Shown: in pieces, positions 39,952 through 48,580 of the stretch
How positions within the stretch are numbered: position 1 is the stretch's first letter
How the letters are laid out: the number at the start of each line of letters is the position of its first letter
Assembly (NCBI RefSeq): GCF_000685395.1
Contig: NZ_AVSQ01000016.1
Span: 1-64,000 of the forward strand
Source: Candidatus Nitrosotenuis chungbukensis
GTDB lineage: Archaea > Thermoproteota > Nitrososphaeria > Nitrososphaerales > Nitrosopumilaceae
Direction: 5' to 3'
DNA: 64,000 nt
The notes under the pieces: generated by a model
Database searches by the model: none
Told to the model about the DNA's origin: nothing
The model's input: the letters and a program-made list of their open reading frames with translations, nothing else
Translations under genes and position numbers: made by a program

Positions 39952-40611
39952 TTGGATGTTGAGAAATTCAAAGACGACGTTTATGTGATAACTGACCGCC
40001 TTGCAGCGAGCCTGCAAAAAGACGACGTGCCAAAGCTAAACTATGTCCGCCAAAGACTAATCGACCTGTACCAGCAAAACTTGGTAAAAATCAACCACTC
40101 CGTCCTTGAGCTGATTTGCGCGGCAAACCTGATATCAAACGGATATGTGGTGGACGTGGAAAAACAACTGACTGATTCGCTTGTGTGTGATGTCTATGCA
40201 AAAAAAGACGACAAGGTATCAATAATTGAGATAGAGACTGGCTTTACCCCGCCTGAGCATGCACTAGACACGATTGATTACTATACGTCTAGAATTGTAA
40301 GCAAGGTTGCCCGTTACAGCAAGTATTGTGCCAAGTTTTCGCTTGCCACGCCAGTGATTGGAATGCTGCCGATACACAAGATCTTCCTAAATCCTTCCAC
40401 ACTGAGGCCCGAAAATGAGATCAAAAAAGTAAAATCCCTATGTGACAGATTCTACAAAAACCCGCCAATAGCATATGATGACATAGTAAATGCAAAGCTA
40501 AACTCTGTTTATCTTATCAATATAGACAAAAACTTTGCAAAAGAAATCGATCCGATCGTATACCATGAATTGACAATGTCAATTTTGGCCAAGAGCGAAA
40601 TCGACCTTTGA
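39952..40611 (+). CDS. Conserved protein with a possible PD-(D/E)XK-type core
   Basis: 219 residues from a TTG. N-terminal helices are followed by L-I-S-N-G-Y-V-V-D-V-E-K, V-C-D-V-Y-A-K-K-D-D-K-V-S-I-I-E-I-E-T-G-F. The strand-turn-strand with Asp and E-x-E is the layout of a restriction-like nuclease core, with Glu in place of the usual Lys. The C-terminal part is helical. Not recognised further; the nuclease reading is tentative. A SNF2 ATPase lies 355 nt downstream. Confidence 0.5.
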   Translation: MDVEKFKDDVYVITDRLAASLQKDDVPKLNYVRQRLIDLYQQNLVKINHSVLELICAANLISNGYVVDVEKQLTDSLVCDVYAKKDDKVSIIEIETGFTPPEHALDTIDYYTSRIVSKVARYSKYCAKFSLATPVIGMLPIHKIFLNPSTLRPENEIKKVKSLCDRFYKNPPIAYDDIVNAKLNSVYLINIDKNFAKEIDPIVYHELTMSILAKSEIDL

Positions 40612-40655
40612 AAGTAGTCCTAAAATATGACAAACATGTATGATCCATTGGAATC

Positions 40656-40781
40656 ATGATCTGCGGCAACTGTGAAAAGCATAGGCACTATGAGTGCATT
40701 GACTGTCAAAATGACCACAAAACTGAGCTGTGCAGCTGCGACTGCCACGTGGATTCTGAGATGCACGGACACGGCAAATAA
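40656..40781 (+). CDS. Very small Cys/His-rich protein
   Basis: 41 residues from an ATG at 40656. Seven Cys and six His in 41 residues: C-G-N-C, C-I-D-C, C-S-C-D-C-H, with H-G-H-G near the end. At least one and perhaps two zinc sites are plausible. It has no known family. It lies between the nuclease-like gene and the SNF2 gene, all on the plus strand. Confidence 0.6.
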   Translation: MICGNCEKHRHYECIDCQNDHKTELCSCDCHVDSEMHGHGK

Positions 40782-40966
40782 GCCAAGTTTATTTTTAGTC
40801 CAAGTTGGTAAATAGTGAGAAAAAACATCACACTGGTGTTGTTTGACTCAAAAATCTGCTCAAAATATGGGTTTTTCTATAATTCTTAACCTAAATTTTA
40901 GACATTTGGTTTGATCTCTGATAAACTCAAGATTCATAAACAGAAAAAACAATTCAACGAAGATCA

Positions 40967-42694
40967 TTGACGACCATGACTAACTTTGGTACATTAGAAT
41001 ACGTTCTGGACAAGTTTTCAGGCACGTGGAGCTGGAAGGTAACTGGGGAGCGAGCAGTGGCAATGGTGTCTAGAATCATCCCACAAGCGTGGTATGGCGA
41101 TGGCGAGTTTGAGGCAATAGTCCCAGACGATCCGAAAAACGTACTGCAGATAAAATGGATAATGGACAGATACCCACTTGAAATACTCTCAAAGACAACT
41201 TGGCAAAAAAAGCTCCCAATCACCACAAAGCCTGAACCAAAAAAGCCAAAGAGAATTGAAAAGCTGCAGCTGGCAAACCCTGGAAAACAGTTCAAGGGGA
41301 ACCTGCTGAACTTTCAGAGGGAGGGCCTTGACTTTCTGATAAAATCGTCTGGGAACGCACTGCTTGCCGACGAAATGGGTTTGGGGAAAACGGTCGAGAC
41401 ATTATCCTATATCGGAACAGAGCAAGGAACGTTTCCAGCACTGATTGTTGCCCCGCTTGTGACCCTGAACAACTGGCAGAGAGAAATTGAAAAGTTTTTG
41501 AAACTAAAAAGCAGAAACGGCAGACTGATTGATGACAAACCGCCAACCTCGACAATTATCCGCGTTGGAAAATCCGAGGATTTGGGGAAATATGATTTTT
41601 ACATAATCAACTATGAATTGTTGTTCAAGCGATACAAGGACCTGGCCAAGCTAAACCTGAAAACAATCGTGTGCGACGAGGTGCAGAATCTTCGCTCAAA
41701 AACTACGCAAAAATATCATGCGATAAAGAAACTCTCCGCGCTGGAATCTGTAAAGTACAGAATTGGTCTTTCCGGCACTCCGATATACAACCGCGGCTCT
41801 GAAATTTGGCCAATAGTTGACATCCTTCGCCCAGGACTGCTTGGGAGCTTTAAGGAATTTTGCGAATATTTCTGCTACATAAATGAAAAAGGAAAGGCGA
41901 TCGTACTTGAAAACAAGCGAGAGTCTCTCAGAAACATGCTGCAAAAGCACGTCATGCTCAGAAGAAAGAAAACCGACGTGCTGCAAGAGCTCAAAGAAAA
42001 AATCCGGCACAAGGAGATAATCGACGCAGACATCAATTATTACAATAAGGAGCTTGAAAAAATCTGGAAAAAACTTGAGGATGATAGAAAGGCAGCGCAG
42101 AATGCGTTTGACGCATCAACTGCATATCAGAGAGCAATCCAAAGCGAGCGACAGGTGGCAGGTGTTGCCAAGCTGCCGCACGTGATTAATTTTGTTAAAA
42201 ACATAATGGAAATCGAGGAAAGCGTAGTCGTCTTTTGCCATCACAAGGCAATCCACTCGCTGCTCCACCAAGCACTTGCAGAGTTCAAGCCTGCATCTAT
42301 CATTGGGGGACAGTCTGACAAGGAACGACAGAACAGCATTGACACATTCCAGAACGGCGAGACCAAACTGATGATTGCCGGGCTGCGCGCAGGAAACGTC
42401 GGAATTAATCTGACTCGCGCAAAATATGTGATATTTGCCGAGCTTGACTGGAGTCCTGCAATACATCTGCAAGCAGAAGACCGATTGCACAGAATTGGGC
42501 AAAAGAGCACGGTATTTGCTTACTACCTGATGGGCAACGGAACACTTGATGAACACGTTGCGCGAGTCCTTGTGGACAAGAGCTACGAAATAGACGCAAT
42601 AATGGACAACAAGGTGGAATCGTTTGAAAACAAAGAAAAGGCAGAACTGATTTTGGCGCAAATCCACGACAAGATCCGCTCCATTACAGGCTAG
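40967..42694 (+). CDS. SNF2/SWI2-family DNA-dependent ATPase
   Basis: 575 residues (start TTG 40967, or ATG 40976). N-terminal ~95 residues are unique. Helicase motifs: I L-A-D-E-M-G-L-G-K-T, II C-D-E-V-Q (usual D-E-A-H), III G-L-S-G-T-P, then R-R-K-K-T-D-V-L, V-V-V-F-C-H-H, G-L-R-A-G-N-V-G-I-N-L-T, and VI D-R-L-H-R-I-G-Q. Compact SNF2 proteins of this size, SMARCAL1-like, remodel DNA structures such as stalled forks. A small Cys/His-rich gene lies on each side. Confidence 0.9.
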   Translation: MTTMTNFGTLEYVLDKFSGTWSWKVTGERAVAMVSRIIPQAWYGDGEFEAIVPDDPKNVLQIKWIMDRYPLEILSKTTWQKKLPITTKPEPKKPKRIEKLQLANPGKQFKGNLLNFQREGLDFLIKSSGNALLADEMGLGKTVETLSYIGTEQGTFPALIVAPLVTLNNWQREIEKFLKLKSRNGRLIDDKPPTSTIIRVGKSEDLGKYDFYIINYELLFKRYKDLAKLNLKTIVCDEVQNLRSKTTQKYHAIKKLSALESVKYRIGLSGTPIYNRGSEIWPIVDILRPGLLGSFKEFCEYFCYINEKGKAIVLENKRESLRNMLQKHVMLRRKKTDVLQELKEKIRHKEIIDADINYYNKELEKIWKKLEDDRKAAQNAFDASTAYQRAIQSERQVAGVAKLPHVINFVKNIMEIEESVVVFCHHKAIHSLLHQALAEFKPASIIGGQSDKERQNSIDTFQNGETKLMIAGLRAGNVGINLTRAKYVIFAELDWSPAIHLQAEDRLHRIGQKSTVFAYYLMGNGTLDEHVARVLVDKSYEIDAIMDNKVESFENKEKAELILAQIHDKIRSITG

Positions 42695-42769
42695 CTCTAC
42701 GTATCACCCCTTTCACTATATCACCTATATGCAAAAGATCAAATACTTAGATCCTACAAAGAGTAATTC

Positions 42770-42943
42770 TTGAGAATAGATAGCTGCAGAAACTGTGGAA
42801 ACGCCCTGGAGGTAAAAAAGTACTGCCAAGTATGCACCCAGCCAATCCAGTTCCTTTGTTCACAATGTGCCCACTATGCAGACGACCCGATCCACTCCGT
42901 CTGTGATCTAAAACTGCATATCGGAAAACAGTCTGTGGCCTAG
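42770..42943 (+). CDS. Small zinc-finger-like protein
   Basis: 57 residues from a TTG at 42770. C-R-N-C-G, C-Q-V-C, C-S-Q-C-A-H and a final C-x5-H form three metal-ligand pairs, suggesting two zinc sites. It lies 75 nt after the SNF2 gene on the same strand. No family name is known. Confidence 0.6.
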   Translation: MRIDSCRNCGNALEVKKYCQVCTQPIQFLCSQCAHYADDPIHSVCDLKLHIGKQSVA

Positions 42944-43080
42944 TTGTCAAATTATTCAAATTTGCTGTAAATGTTGAGAATACTTGAATTTTGGATTTTA
43001 GCATAGAAGGATAATTTTTGAAACCATGTTGCTATGAAAACAAATTTCCGATTATCGGCATTGAATATTTGTTTAGGCGA

Positions 43081-44556
43081 CTAGACATTAGCATACATTG
43101 CAACTTCCCACGCTGTAGGAATTTGTGCAAACGCTGAAAATTCTTTCTGTTTTATTGAACAATACACATCAAGAAAGTCTTTTGTAAATGTAGCCTGTAA
43201 AAAATCATGGTCACATTGCAGTGCATTTATTGCGTCTTTTAATGTAAGTGGCAGTGACGTAACTCCGTAGTTTCTCTTTTGCTCATCTGATAATTTGTAT
43301 ACGTTTTCTTCAACGGGATCCCCCGGATCTATTTTTTTCTTAATTCCGTCCAAACCTGCAAGGAGTAAGCCTGCTTCTAGAATGTATATGTTTGAAGTTG
43401 CATCTGGTATTCTGTATTCTATTCTTTTACTTTTTTCAGAGTTATGCGATGTTGGCACTCTGATTGCGACTGATCTATTGTTTATTCCCCAGCAAACGTT
43501 TACTGGTGCTTCAAAATTTGGAATTAGTCTTTTATACGAATTGGTAGTTGGGTTTGAAATCGCGCAAAGTGATGCTGCATGAGAAAGAATCCCTCCTATG
43601 TAGTATCGACCAATCTGACTTAGCCCGTTTTCATCGTCCTGATCATACATCCTGTTTCTATCTTTCTGCCATAAGCTCTGATGAATGTGCATGGCAGAAG
43701 CGTTATCCCCGTAAATTGGTTTTGGCATAAATGTTGCAATCTTGTCCTTACTAGCTGCCTTTACTTTGACTAGATTTTTTATGGTGATTACGTTGTCTGC
43801 CATGGCTGTCATTTCATCATGTCGAATATTCAACTCGCACTGTCCACCAGTGGCTACTTCATGATGCTCTGCTTCGATTCTCATTCCAAAATATTTGTGT
43901 AGATCATCACAAATGTCTTTTCGCAACGAATTTGTTGTGTCTATTGGCTGCGCAGTATAGTATCCGTCTTTTAGGCTCACCGTCGTTCCAACGTGTTTGT
44001 CTGCCCATGGTGCCTCCTTTGATTCGATATGGTATCCAGCTCCACCATATGGCTGAATTGCGCCAATTGACGATGGAAACAACTTGATACTGTCAAAAAT
44101 AAAAAATTCTATTTCAGGACCGAACCTGGCTTCAGTAAAACCAAACGCCATCATCTCATTTTTCGTCTTTTTTAATATGCCTCTAGAGTCTCGACCGTAT
44201 CTATCTGTGCTCTGGACACTTCCATCGTATACGTCAACAAACATTCTCGCATTTCTTCTATTTTCATTATCATAGTATGGGGGAAGAACCTTGTATGTTG
44301 AAATGTCTGGCAACAACAGTAAATCTGATTTATTGATGGGGCTGAACCCTCTAACTGAACTTGCATCAAGTTTATCAAATCCGTCTTTAAAGTGTTCTAC
44401 ATTTAGGGAATATGATGGAATCCCAATACAATGAAGCTCTCCAAATATGTCTGTAAACCACATGCTTACAAAATCAATCTTGTCGTTTTCAATTTTTTTA
44501 ATTATGTCGTGAGACGCATTGTCCAATGACGTGTTATTTTCGGTAACGTCACTCAT
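43081..44556 (-). CDS. Divergent glutamine-synthetase-family enzyme
   Basis: 491 residues. GS core residues are present: E-I-E-F (148-151), E-x-E-H-H-E-V-A (228-235) with G-Q, and K-R-I-E-Y-R. Two motifs around the glutamate site differ from classical GlnA: D64-A-S-S-V-R-G-F where D-G-S-S is usual, and G-D-N285-A-S-A-M-H where N-G-S-G-M-H is usual. The usual C-terminal R-P-H-P-x-E segment is also replaced (Q-I-P-T-A-W-E). The start ATG overlaps the mscS stop by 4 nt (44553-44556). GS joins ammonia to a glutamate-like acid; the changed pocket and operon context suggest an alternative substrate, possibly beta-glutamate. Confidence 0.8.
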   Translation of the reverse strand: MSDVTENNTSLDNASHDIIKKIENDKIDFVSMWFTDIFGELHCIGIPSYSLNVEHFKDGFDKLDASSVRGFSPINKSDLLLLPDISTYKVLPPYYDNENRRNARMFVDVYDGSVQSTDRYGRDSRGILKKTKNEMMAFGFTEARFGPEIEFFIFDSIKLFPSSIGAIQPYGGAGYHIESKEAPWADKHVGTTVSLKDGYYTAQPIDTTNSLRKDICDDLHKYFGMRIEAEHHEVATGGQCELNIRHDEMTAMADNVITIKNLVKVKAASKDKIATFMPKPIYGDNASAMHIHQSLWQKDRNRMYDQDDENGLSQIGRYYIGGILSHAASLCAISNPTTNSYKRLIPNFEAPVNVCWGINNRSVAIRVPTSHNSEKSKRIEYRIPDATSNIYILEAGLLLAGLDGIKKKIDPGDPVEENVYKLSDEQKRNYGVTSLPLTLKDAINALQCDHDFLQATFTKDFLDVYCSIKQKEFSAFAQIPTAWEVAMYANV

Positions 44557-45425
44557 GTCTTTTCATGCGTTTCCGTGGATTTGTCTGTCTCGTACTGCTT
44601 TGCATTTTCAGCATAATGTATGATTCTCTGCGGAAATGGGATTTCTATTCCCTCATCATCTAGTGATTTTTTAATTGTCTTGAGCAAAACTGGCCCAACC
44701 TGGTCCCACTCGTCCCGTGGAATCCAGGCTAACACCTTTAGATTTACGCTTGAATCCCCAAGACTTTCAGTCCAAACAGCTGGCTCGGGCTCGCGTAACA
44801 CAAATGGTAGTCTTTCTAGGGATTTTTTGATTACCTCGATTACGTGATCAATATCCTCCTTGTATGCGATTCCCAATGTGACATCTACCCTTCGTATCTC
44901 GCTTCCTGAAACATTCCGTATCTCTGACGTGAATACTTTTTCGTTAGGAACCCGAACAATGGATCCATCGAACATCTTTATTCTTGTTGAGAATATTGTA
45001 ATGTCCATCAGTTTTCCGTAAACCTTGCTGTCGGTGATTTCAATTAAATCGCCTACCTTGGCGGGTCTGTCAAACATTAGGAAGATGCCTGAAATTAGGT
45101 TTGATACAACTGACTGGGTCGCAAATCCAATTATTATTCCAAATATTCCTCCCGCCACCATTAATCCGCTCAGGTCTATCCCCTGGCTCGTGATTACAGC
45201 TAAAAGGGTAACAACTATGATTCCGTAATAGATTATTTTGTGAAAGCTTTTCGCGGTATTTTCTGGAAGGTTTGCTGAAACATATCTTTTGAATATGATG
45301 CTGACTGCTCGTGCAAATATGACGCCTGCCACCATGATTAGAATTCCAATTATCAGCGAGTCAATGAACACTTCTTTTCCCATCACGTTGATGGACGTTG
45401 CATTTGTAAACAATTCAAAAACCAT
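44553..45425 (-). CDS. mscS: MscS-type mechanosensitive channel
   Basis: 290 residues. Three N-terminal helices are followed by the pore helix and beta domain: I-I-G-F-A-T-Q-S-V-V-S-N-L-I-S-G-I-F-L-M-F-D-R-P and V-G-D-L-I-E-I, the MscS signature, then I-F-S-T-R-I-K and V-R-V-P-N-E-K-V-F. MscS opens under membrane tension and releases small solutes. The stop overlaps the start of the GS-like gene, and the start shares its base with the end of the DUF432 gene, so the three are translationally coupled. Confidence 0.92.
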   Translation of the reverse strand: MVFELFTNATSINVMGKEVFIDSLIIGILIMVAGVIFARAVSIIFKRYVSANLPENTAKSFHKIIYYGIIVVTLLAVITSQGIDLSGLMVAGGIFGIIIGFATQSVVSNLISGIFLMFDRPAKVGDLIEITDSKVYGKLMDITIFSTRIKMFDGSIVRVPNEKVFTSEIRNVSGSEIRRVDVTLGIAYKEDIDHVIEVIKKSLERLPFVLREPEPAVWTESLGDSSVNLKVLAWIPRDEWDQVGPVLLKTIKKSLDDEGIEIPFPQRIIHYAENAKQYETDKSTETHEKT

Positions 45426-46192
45426 TAACTAAACCCCCATTCCATGGAAAATTTGTAATCTGTTTTTTTAATATTTCTGGGAGCTAATGACCAATTGTCT
45501 GGCGTTGCTATTGGCTTTTGCACAACTTCTATTATTTTCAGCCCTCCCCTGTTCTTTATCTCGATCCTTAGTTCATCCATCATCACATTTTCACCGTTGT
45601 AGTAAAGATCATGGTCTGATGCAGGAATGATGATTTTTCCGACATGTACTGACTCTTCTAATTCGTTCTCGACTGCGATTCTTAGATCCGTGTGCACTAA
45701 GGGAGACTGTGTGTTTTTGTCAACAAATGAAGGTGTTTTTGCATACTTGCACAATCTTCCCTCTTCGGGCGTACCATACAGGCCAAACCTAGAATTGCTT
45801 GGCTCACACGAAAAACAATCGAGCATGTCCGTCTGTTCATCATTAATCAAAAATATTCCAATTTCTATGGGAAATGGTACTGTTAATTCTGTGGTGGATT
45901 TACCGCTAATGAAAATGGGGTCTGTGAATCTGATGAAAACAAAATCTGTCTTGTATGTAGGTAGGTGAATTGGCAGAACCGGTGCTATCTCGATTTCAAG
46001 ATCTCCTGCTCTGCAATGGATTATGTTCTTTGTAGTTTTGTTCTCTGAGTCGTTTCTAACATAAGAAAATTTGTCCTTGTCCACTCTGGAAAATAGTATC
46101 TTGTTTTTTGATATGGTTAGGGTTGTATCGTTTTTTATAATTTGTTTTCCAAACTTGAAATTATTTGACTCTGAGCTGCTCACTGATTTCAT
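45425..46192 (-). CDS. DUF432-family protein
   Basis: 255 residues, cytoplasmic, beta-rich. P-I-F-I-S-G-K-S-T-T-E-L-T-V-P-F-P-I-E-I-G-I-F is the DUF432 core as I recall it. An acidic Cys-containing loop (M-L-D-C-F-S-C-E) follows. DUF432 genes are often next to MscS in archaea, and here the two are adjacent and overlap by one base. The biochemical role is unknown; a channel partner or regulator is a reasonable inference. Confidence 0.7.
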   Translation of the reverse strand: MKSVSSSESNNFKFGKQIIKNDTTLTISKNKILFSRVDKDKFSYVRNDSENKTTKNIIHCRAGDLEIEIAPVLPIHLPTYKTDFVFIRFTDPIFISGKSTTELTVPFPIEIGIFLINDEQTDMLDCFSCEPSNSRFGLYGTPEEGRLCKYAKTPSFVDKNTQSPLVHTDLRIAVENELEESVHVGKIIIPASDHDLYYNGENVMMDELRIEIKNRGGLKIIEVVQKPIATPDNWSLAPRNIKKTDYKFSMEWGFS

Positions 46193-46227
46193 ATCTCTAT
46201 TAGCCCTTATTGTTGCTTTTGTCTGTT

Positions 46228-47760
46228 TTATGGAAAGTTTTTTTTGCCTATTTGCTGAGTGTTTAATCCCTGTCTGTCCTCAAACTCTTTTTTTCGCTTT
46301 AACGCAATGATGCTTGTGGTCTCATCTCTTAGCAATTTGTTTGTTTTTGATATTTTGCCTGATTTTTTACCAAATTTATGGATGATGTTGTTGATGAGAT
46401 GCCCTTTATTTTCTGATTTTTTCTGCGATGATATCTTGCCAAATCCTTCCTCGAAAAAGAACTTGTTGCCCGTAAACGGTTTTAGCTCATCAATCCATAT
46501 TGCATTTTCATCATATTTTGCCAAAAATGGCTTTTGTACCCAAGTGGGATCTCTTCCCTGTAAAAACCTCATTGCAATAGCCTTCTTTTTTCCAATATCG
46601 ATGACTCCGAGAACCTGGATCTTTCCTGGCGTTGCAGACATGCTTGGGCCTCTGACTGTCCTACATAATCCGCTTACTTGTTGATATGCATCACGAAATA
46701 TCTCCTGGGCCTTTACAAGTGGCACCCCGAAGAAATGCTGTGCACCCGTGTCTCTTGCAACAAACATGTAATATGGGACGCAGCCCAGATTGACCTGTTT
46801 TTTCCACATATCTGCCCACGTTTTTGCGTTGTCATTTATGTGTGCTAGAATTGGAGATTGGGTACGTATCTGTGCCCCTGTCTTCCTGATCAGTCTGATG
46901 GCCATCTCTACTGACTTTGTGGATAATTCTCTTGGATGATTAAAATGTGCCATGAATGCAAGATGGATTCCTCTTTTGGTGATTTTCTCAAACAATCGTA
47001 GCATTTCATCAGAGTCATCGTCACTGAGAAATCGATACGGCCAGTATCCTAATGCCTTTGTTCCAATTCGAATTGTTTTTAGATTTGGGAGATCTGCGTC
47101 TAGCAAGGAATTGACATATTCTGAGAACAATTTGGTCTTCATTATCATCGGATCTCCACCAGTAAACAACACGTCTGTTACACTGGGATTTTCTTTTATG
47201 TATTGGACTAGTAATTCGGATTCTCGCATTGCAAATTTTAACTCGTTCATTCCAACAAATTGCGGCCATCTGAAACAAAATGTGCAATATGCGTGGCATG
47301 TTTGACCCTGACTTGGGAAGAACAGTACCGTTTCCTTGTACTTGTGTTGCATTCCATACAATTTTGTCCCGTCTTTGAGCTGTGGCACATTGTGCTCCAT
47401 CTGGCCTGCCGGGTGAGGGTTTAGTTGTAATCTGATCTTATTTGCAGTTGTCTGTATTGTTTTTTTATCTCCGTTTTCCATGGCCTTGACCATTTCCTTA
47501 AAATGCTGTGGTCGCAGCATTTCTTTTTGAGGAAATGTCAGAACGAATATTGGATCATTTACTGCATCGTCCCAGTCGATGAGGTTTTCTACAACATAAT
47601 TGTTAACTTTGAAGGGTAAAACATTGGCAACTACCTCCATCTCACGCTGCTTTTCAAAAGAAATGTTTCGCATCTGGGGAATTTCTCTAAAATTGTTAAT
47701 CCCATACGATTTGTACTTTGGAGGGTCTGACTCGTTCCACAAATCATCAAATTTTTGCAT
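46228..47760 (-). CDS. KamA-family radical SAM aminomutase, lysine-site residues replaced
   Basis: 510 residues. The radical SAM cluster motif is C155-x3-C159-x2-C162 (C-H-A-Y-C-T-F-C-F). The region V-P-Y-Y-M-F-V-A-R336-D-T aligns with the lysine 2,3-aminomutase segment whose Asp293 binds the lysine side chain; here that position is Arg. The PLP lysine region reads S373-M-S-A-T-P-G-K380, where Asp330 is replaced by Ser and Lys380 is the likely Schiff-base lysine. As I recall, glutamate 2,3-aminomutase likewise has a basic residue at the first of these sites. It probably converts an acidic alpha-amino acid to its beta isomer. It is the first gene of the operon and lies 35 nt before DUF432. Confidence 0.78.
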   Translation of the reverse strand: MQKFDDLWNESDPPKYKSYGINNFREIPQMRNISFEKQREMEVVANVLPFKVNNYVVENLIDWDDAVNDPIFVLTFPQKEMLRPQHFKEMVKAMENGDKKTIQTTANKIRLQLNPHPAGQMEHNVPQLKDGTKLYGMQHKYKETVLFFPSQGQTCHAYCTFCFRWPQFVGMNELKFAMRESELLVQYIKENPSVTDVLFTGGDPMIMKTKLFSEYVNSLLDADLPNLKTIRIGTKALGYWPYRFLSDDDSDEMLRLFEKITKRGIHLAFMAHFNHPRELSTKSVEMAIRLIRKTGAQIRTQSPILAHINDNAKTWADMWKKQVNLGCVPYYMFVARDTGAQHFFGVPLVKAQEIFRDAYQQVSGLCRTVRGPSMSATPGKIQVLGVIDIGKKKAIAMRFLQGRDPTWVQKPFLAKYDENAIWIDELKPFTGNKFFFEEGFGKISSQKKSENKGHLINNIIHKFGKKSGKISKTNKLLRDETTSIIALKRKKEFEDRQGLNTQQIGKKNFP

Positions 47761-47891
47761 GCTGGATCTATGTCGTCATAATTGTTAAGTGTTGAGAAAT
47801 CTGTAGCTGATTCTGAGTTAATTATAATCAGATGTGTTCATTTGTAATTATGAAATCTGGTTGCAAATACGAATGACAAACCGGATGCGGC

Positions 47892-48146
47892 CTAGTATGT
47901 CGTGCTATCTATGGCCTCTAATGTCATTGTGTACTTTATGGAGTCCAATGATCTTATTTTATGATTAAACATGTGCTTAAACTCTTCATCTGTTTTTGAC
48001 TCAACCTTGATGATGATGTCATACAAACCGTCAGTAGATCTAATTTCCTTAACTGAGCTAATTTTTTGCAAATGTTCGATTGTTTTGCCAGTTTCTCCAT
48101 CTGTACAGCTTATCAGGACAAACATGGTTGGGCCTGATTCTGACAT
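47892..48146 (-). CDS. Stand-alone Lrp/AsnC effector-binding (RAM) domain
   Basis: 84 residues. The alpha-beta sandwich of Lrp effector domains is seen in M-F-V-L-I-S-C-T-D-G-E, V-K-E-I-R-S-T-D-G-L-Y-D-I-I-I-K-V and M-T-L-E-A-I. There is no N-terminal helix-turn-helix, so it may sense amino acids and pair with a full-length Lrp such as the one at 57 kb. It lies 131 nt upstream of the aminomutase gene on the same strand. Confidence 0.8.
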   Translation of the reverse strand: MSESGPTMFVLISCTDGETGKTIEHLQKISSVKEIRSTDGLYDIIIKVESKTDEEFKHMFNHKIRSLDSIKYTMTLEAIDSTTY

Positions 48147-48195
48147 TTAGATCCGCCTTTTTCCAAAATCTGTTTCTATATTTTTCATCATGATA

Positions 48196-48387
48196 TCATG
48201 TGACAAAGTTAAACGTATTGCGAATGTCAAAACACGTACACGCCAATTTTTTTACAGTCAGGCATTTTATGCACATTCGTTCAACTGTCTGCATGCATCT
48301 TGAGCAAGTTGCATAGATCCCAGTCTGCCCTTGACACGACTCGCATAAAATGGCCCTAGGATTCAATGCCTTCTCCATCGTTATCAT
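48196..48387 (-). CDS. Small Cys-rich zinc-finger-like protein
   Basis: 63 residues (60 from the second ATG). C-E-S-C, C-S-R-C, C-I-K-C and a final C-T-C give four Cys pairs with spacing suited to two zinc sites. No DNA-binding family is recognised. It is 49 nt upstream of the RAM-domain gene on the same strand. Confidence 0.55.
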   Translation of the reverse strand: MITMEKALNPRAILCESCQGQTGIYATCSRCMQTVERMCIKCLTVKKLACTCFDIRNTFNFVT

Positions 48388-48546
48388 AATGTGACAAAAA
48401 TCGTTCTTCTTTACGCAATATATTGAACATAGTCTGGTGATAGTTGTTAAATGTGATCAAATTAGTGATTAATTCTTCACGTTTTGTACTCAATTGTAAT
48501 TATTTGTATGCTAATTTTGATTTTATTTAAATGATTTAAAAAACTA

Positions 48547-48569
48547 TTAACTATCAAATTCTTAGTTAA
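48547..48569. promoter_or_regulatory. Operator-like inverted repeat before the RHH gene
   Basis: TTAACTA, nine bases, TAGTTAA: perfect 7-nt arms, 11 nt before the ATG at 48581 and overlapping the region where the transcript should start. Confidence 0.45.
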
Positions 48570-48580
48570 TTGATCTTTAT

